Shown piece after piece: positions 5,739 through 6,837 of a stretch of 6,837 bases of DNA. Positions within the stretch are counted from its first letter, which is position 1. Every line of letters begins with the position of its first letter. The notes under the pieces are model-generated. The model saw nothing but the letters and a program-made list of their open reading frames with translations, was not told where the DNA came from and ran no database searches. The translations under genes were made by a program, and so were the position numbers. The stretch is from Acidobacteriota bacterium (GTDB lineage Bacteria > Acidobacteriota > Blastocatellia > RBC074). The stretch is from the NCBI GenBank assembly GCA_013140935.1, contig JABFSD010000294.1, forward strand, positions 1-6,837, read 5' to 3'.

Positions 5739-6837
5739 ATGCAAGAACCCGCAGGCATTTACTTACACATTCCGTTTTGCGCGGCGCGTTGCCATTATTG
5801 CAACTTCGCCACGGGCGGTTACGAAGCCGAACTCGCGGCGCGATACGTCAATGCGCTGTGCGCCGAGATCGAACGCGCCGATGTCAGTGCCGCGATGCAA
5901 ACCGTAGACACAATCTATTTCGGCGGCGGCACGCCTACGACTCTGACGGTCGAACAGTTCGCGCGCATCCTCGAACTCTGCCGCACCAAATTTGACATAA
6001 CGCCCAACGCCGAAATTACTACGGAAGCCAATCCCGGTTCGATCTCGCTCGAATACCTCAAAGGCTTGCGCGCGTTGGGCATCAATCGCCTGAGCTTCGG
6101 CGTGCAGTCTTTCGCCGATGACGAACTCGAAATGATCGGACGCATCCACGACGCACAAGCTGCGCGCGATGCAATCACGACGGCGCGCGCGGCGGGCTTC
6201 GACAACGTCAGCCTCGATCTCATCGCCGGATTGCCCGAACAAAAAATGGCGACGTGGCAGCGCAACTTGCAGGAAGCCTTCGCCCTCGCGCCCGAACATC
6301 TGTCGGTTTATCTGCTCGAACTCTATCCCGACGCGCCGCTGTTGCATCGCATCAAGCGCGGCGAGTTGACCGCGATTGACGACGAAGTCACCGTCGCAAT
6401 GTATTTCGCCCTCAAAGACGAAGCCGCGCGGAACGGTTACGATCATTACGAAATCTCGAACTGGGCGCGCGCCGGCTGCGAATCGCGCCACAATTTGAAA
6501 TACTGGACGGGCACGCCTTACTGGGCTTTTGGCGTATCCGCCGCCGGTTACGACGGCGCGACGCGCTGGTCGAATACGCGCAACATTCATGAGTATTTGC
6601 AACGCATCGAAGCGCACGCTTCGCCCGTAGCCGAAACGACGGTGCTGGATGATGAAGACCGCCAAAGCGAAAATCTATTCTTGCGGCTGCGCCTCAAAGA
6701 AGGCGTTAATTTGCGCGCGCATCAACAACGTTTCGGCGTCAACGTCCGCGAACGTTACCGCGACGAACTCGCGCGACTGCACGAAGCGGGCTTGATTGAA
6801 TTAGATGACGACAGCCTGCGCATCTCGCGCGCAGGCA
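5739..6837 (+). CDS. hemW: Radical SAM protein HemW, heme chaperone family (3' end cut by window edge)
   Basis: 366 codons are visible and no stop is reached. Family members run about 380-400 residues, so only a short C-terminal tail is missing. The protein opens with [17 protein letters not shown]: Cys14, 18 and 21 form the radical SAM CxxxCxxC [4Fe-4S] site. Phe23, two residues after the third Cys, marks HemW rather than true HemN, which has a fourth Cys there. Further SAM-domain features are YFGGGTPT (60-67), TTEANPG (94-100), RLSFGVQSF (117-125) and DLIAGLPEQ (160-168). YEISNWAR (237-244) and SRHNLKYW (249-256) follow; the latter holds the HNxxYW motif conserved in HemW. A C-terminal HemW domain runs from about 305. 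HemW binds heme and is thought to deliver it to target proteins; many databases still label it oxygen-independent coproporphyrinogen III oxidase. The ATG at 5739 is the only one in frame before the Cys motif. No clear ribosome site is seen. Confidence 0.95.
   Translation, partial: MQEPAGIYLHIPFCAARCHYCNFATGGYEAELAARYVNALCAEIERADVSAAMQTVDTIYFGGGTPTTLTVEQFARILELCRTKFDITPNAEITTEANPGSISLEYLKGLRALGINRLSFGVQSFADDELEMIGRIHDAQAARDAITTARAAGFDNVSLDLIAGLPEQKMATWQRNLQEAFALAPEHLSVYLLELYPDAPLLHRIKRGELTAIDDEVTVAMYFALKDEAARNGYDHYEISNWARAGCESRHNLKYWTGTPYWAFGVSAAGYDGATRWSNTRNIHEYLQRIEAHASPVAETTVLDDEDRQSENLFLRLRLKEGVNLRAHQQRFGVNVRERYRDELARLHEAGLIELDDDSLRISRAG

Noticed and set aside
5763..6665. 300-codon minus-strand frame
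   Set aside because: It lies wholly opposite hemW, whose motifs are clear. Its Arg/Ala/Phe-rich content is typical of an antisense shadow in GC-rich DNA.
5739..6837. HemN, the true oxygen-independent coproporphyrinogen III oxidase
   Set aside because: The Cys motif is CxxxCxxCxF, not CxxxCxxCxC, and the HNxxYW motif of HemW is present.

Overview
The window is bacterial chromosomal DNA, moderately GC-rich by eye, with densely packed genes. Two starts have strong Shine-Dalgarno sites, and the tRNA has no encoded CCA. The mix of a GMC flavoenzyme, a large TPR protein and a secreted multi-copy Cys-motif protein, with heptamer and palindrome repeats between genes, fits an environmental bacterium. 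My guess is Acidobacteriota (Blastocatellia-like), but no phylogenetic marker here settles it.

Layout: (1) At the left edge is the N-terminal end of a minus-strand membrane-anchored protein of unknown function. (2) Diverging from it on the plus strand is a GMC-family FAD oxidoreductase with a four-cysteine cluster. (3) A heptamer-repeat hairpin fills the gap to plsC, a 1-acylglycerol-3-phosphate acyltransferase-like gene. (4) A CAT-anticodon tRNA (elongator Met) follows, then a strong bidirectional terminator. (5) On the minus strand, converging on that terminator, is a protein with seven to eight TPRs. (6) A gap of about 430 bases holds a perfect 13-bp hairpin and a short tandem repeat but no convincing gene. 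(7) Next on the minus strand is a secreted protein with three copies of a CPVTGE / CCxxC module and a His-rich linker. (8) A divergent gap with two small hairpins sharing the same loop, plus a direct repeat, leads to (9) hemW (radical SAM heme chaperone family) on the plus strand, cut by the right edge shortly before its expected stop.

The genes do not form one pathway. GMC, plsC and the tRNA run in the same direction and may be partly co-transcribed, although the repeat hairpin lies between the first two. The TPR, Cys-module and hemW genes look like separate transcription units. I see no phage, insertion sequence, CRISPR or defence module. The most unusual items are the triplicated Cys-module protein and the heptamer repeat that supplies the stop codon of one gene and ends two bases before the start codon of the next.
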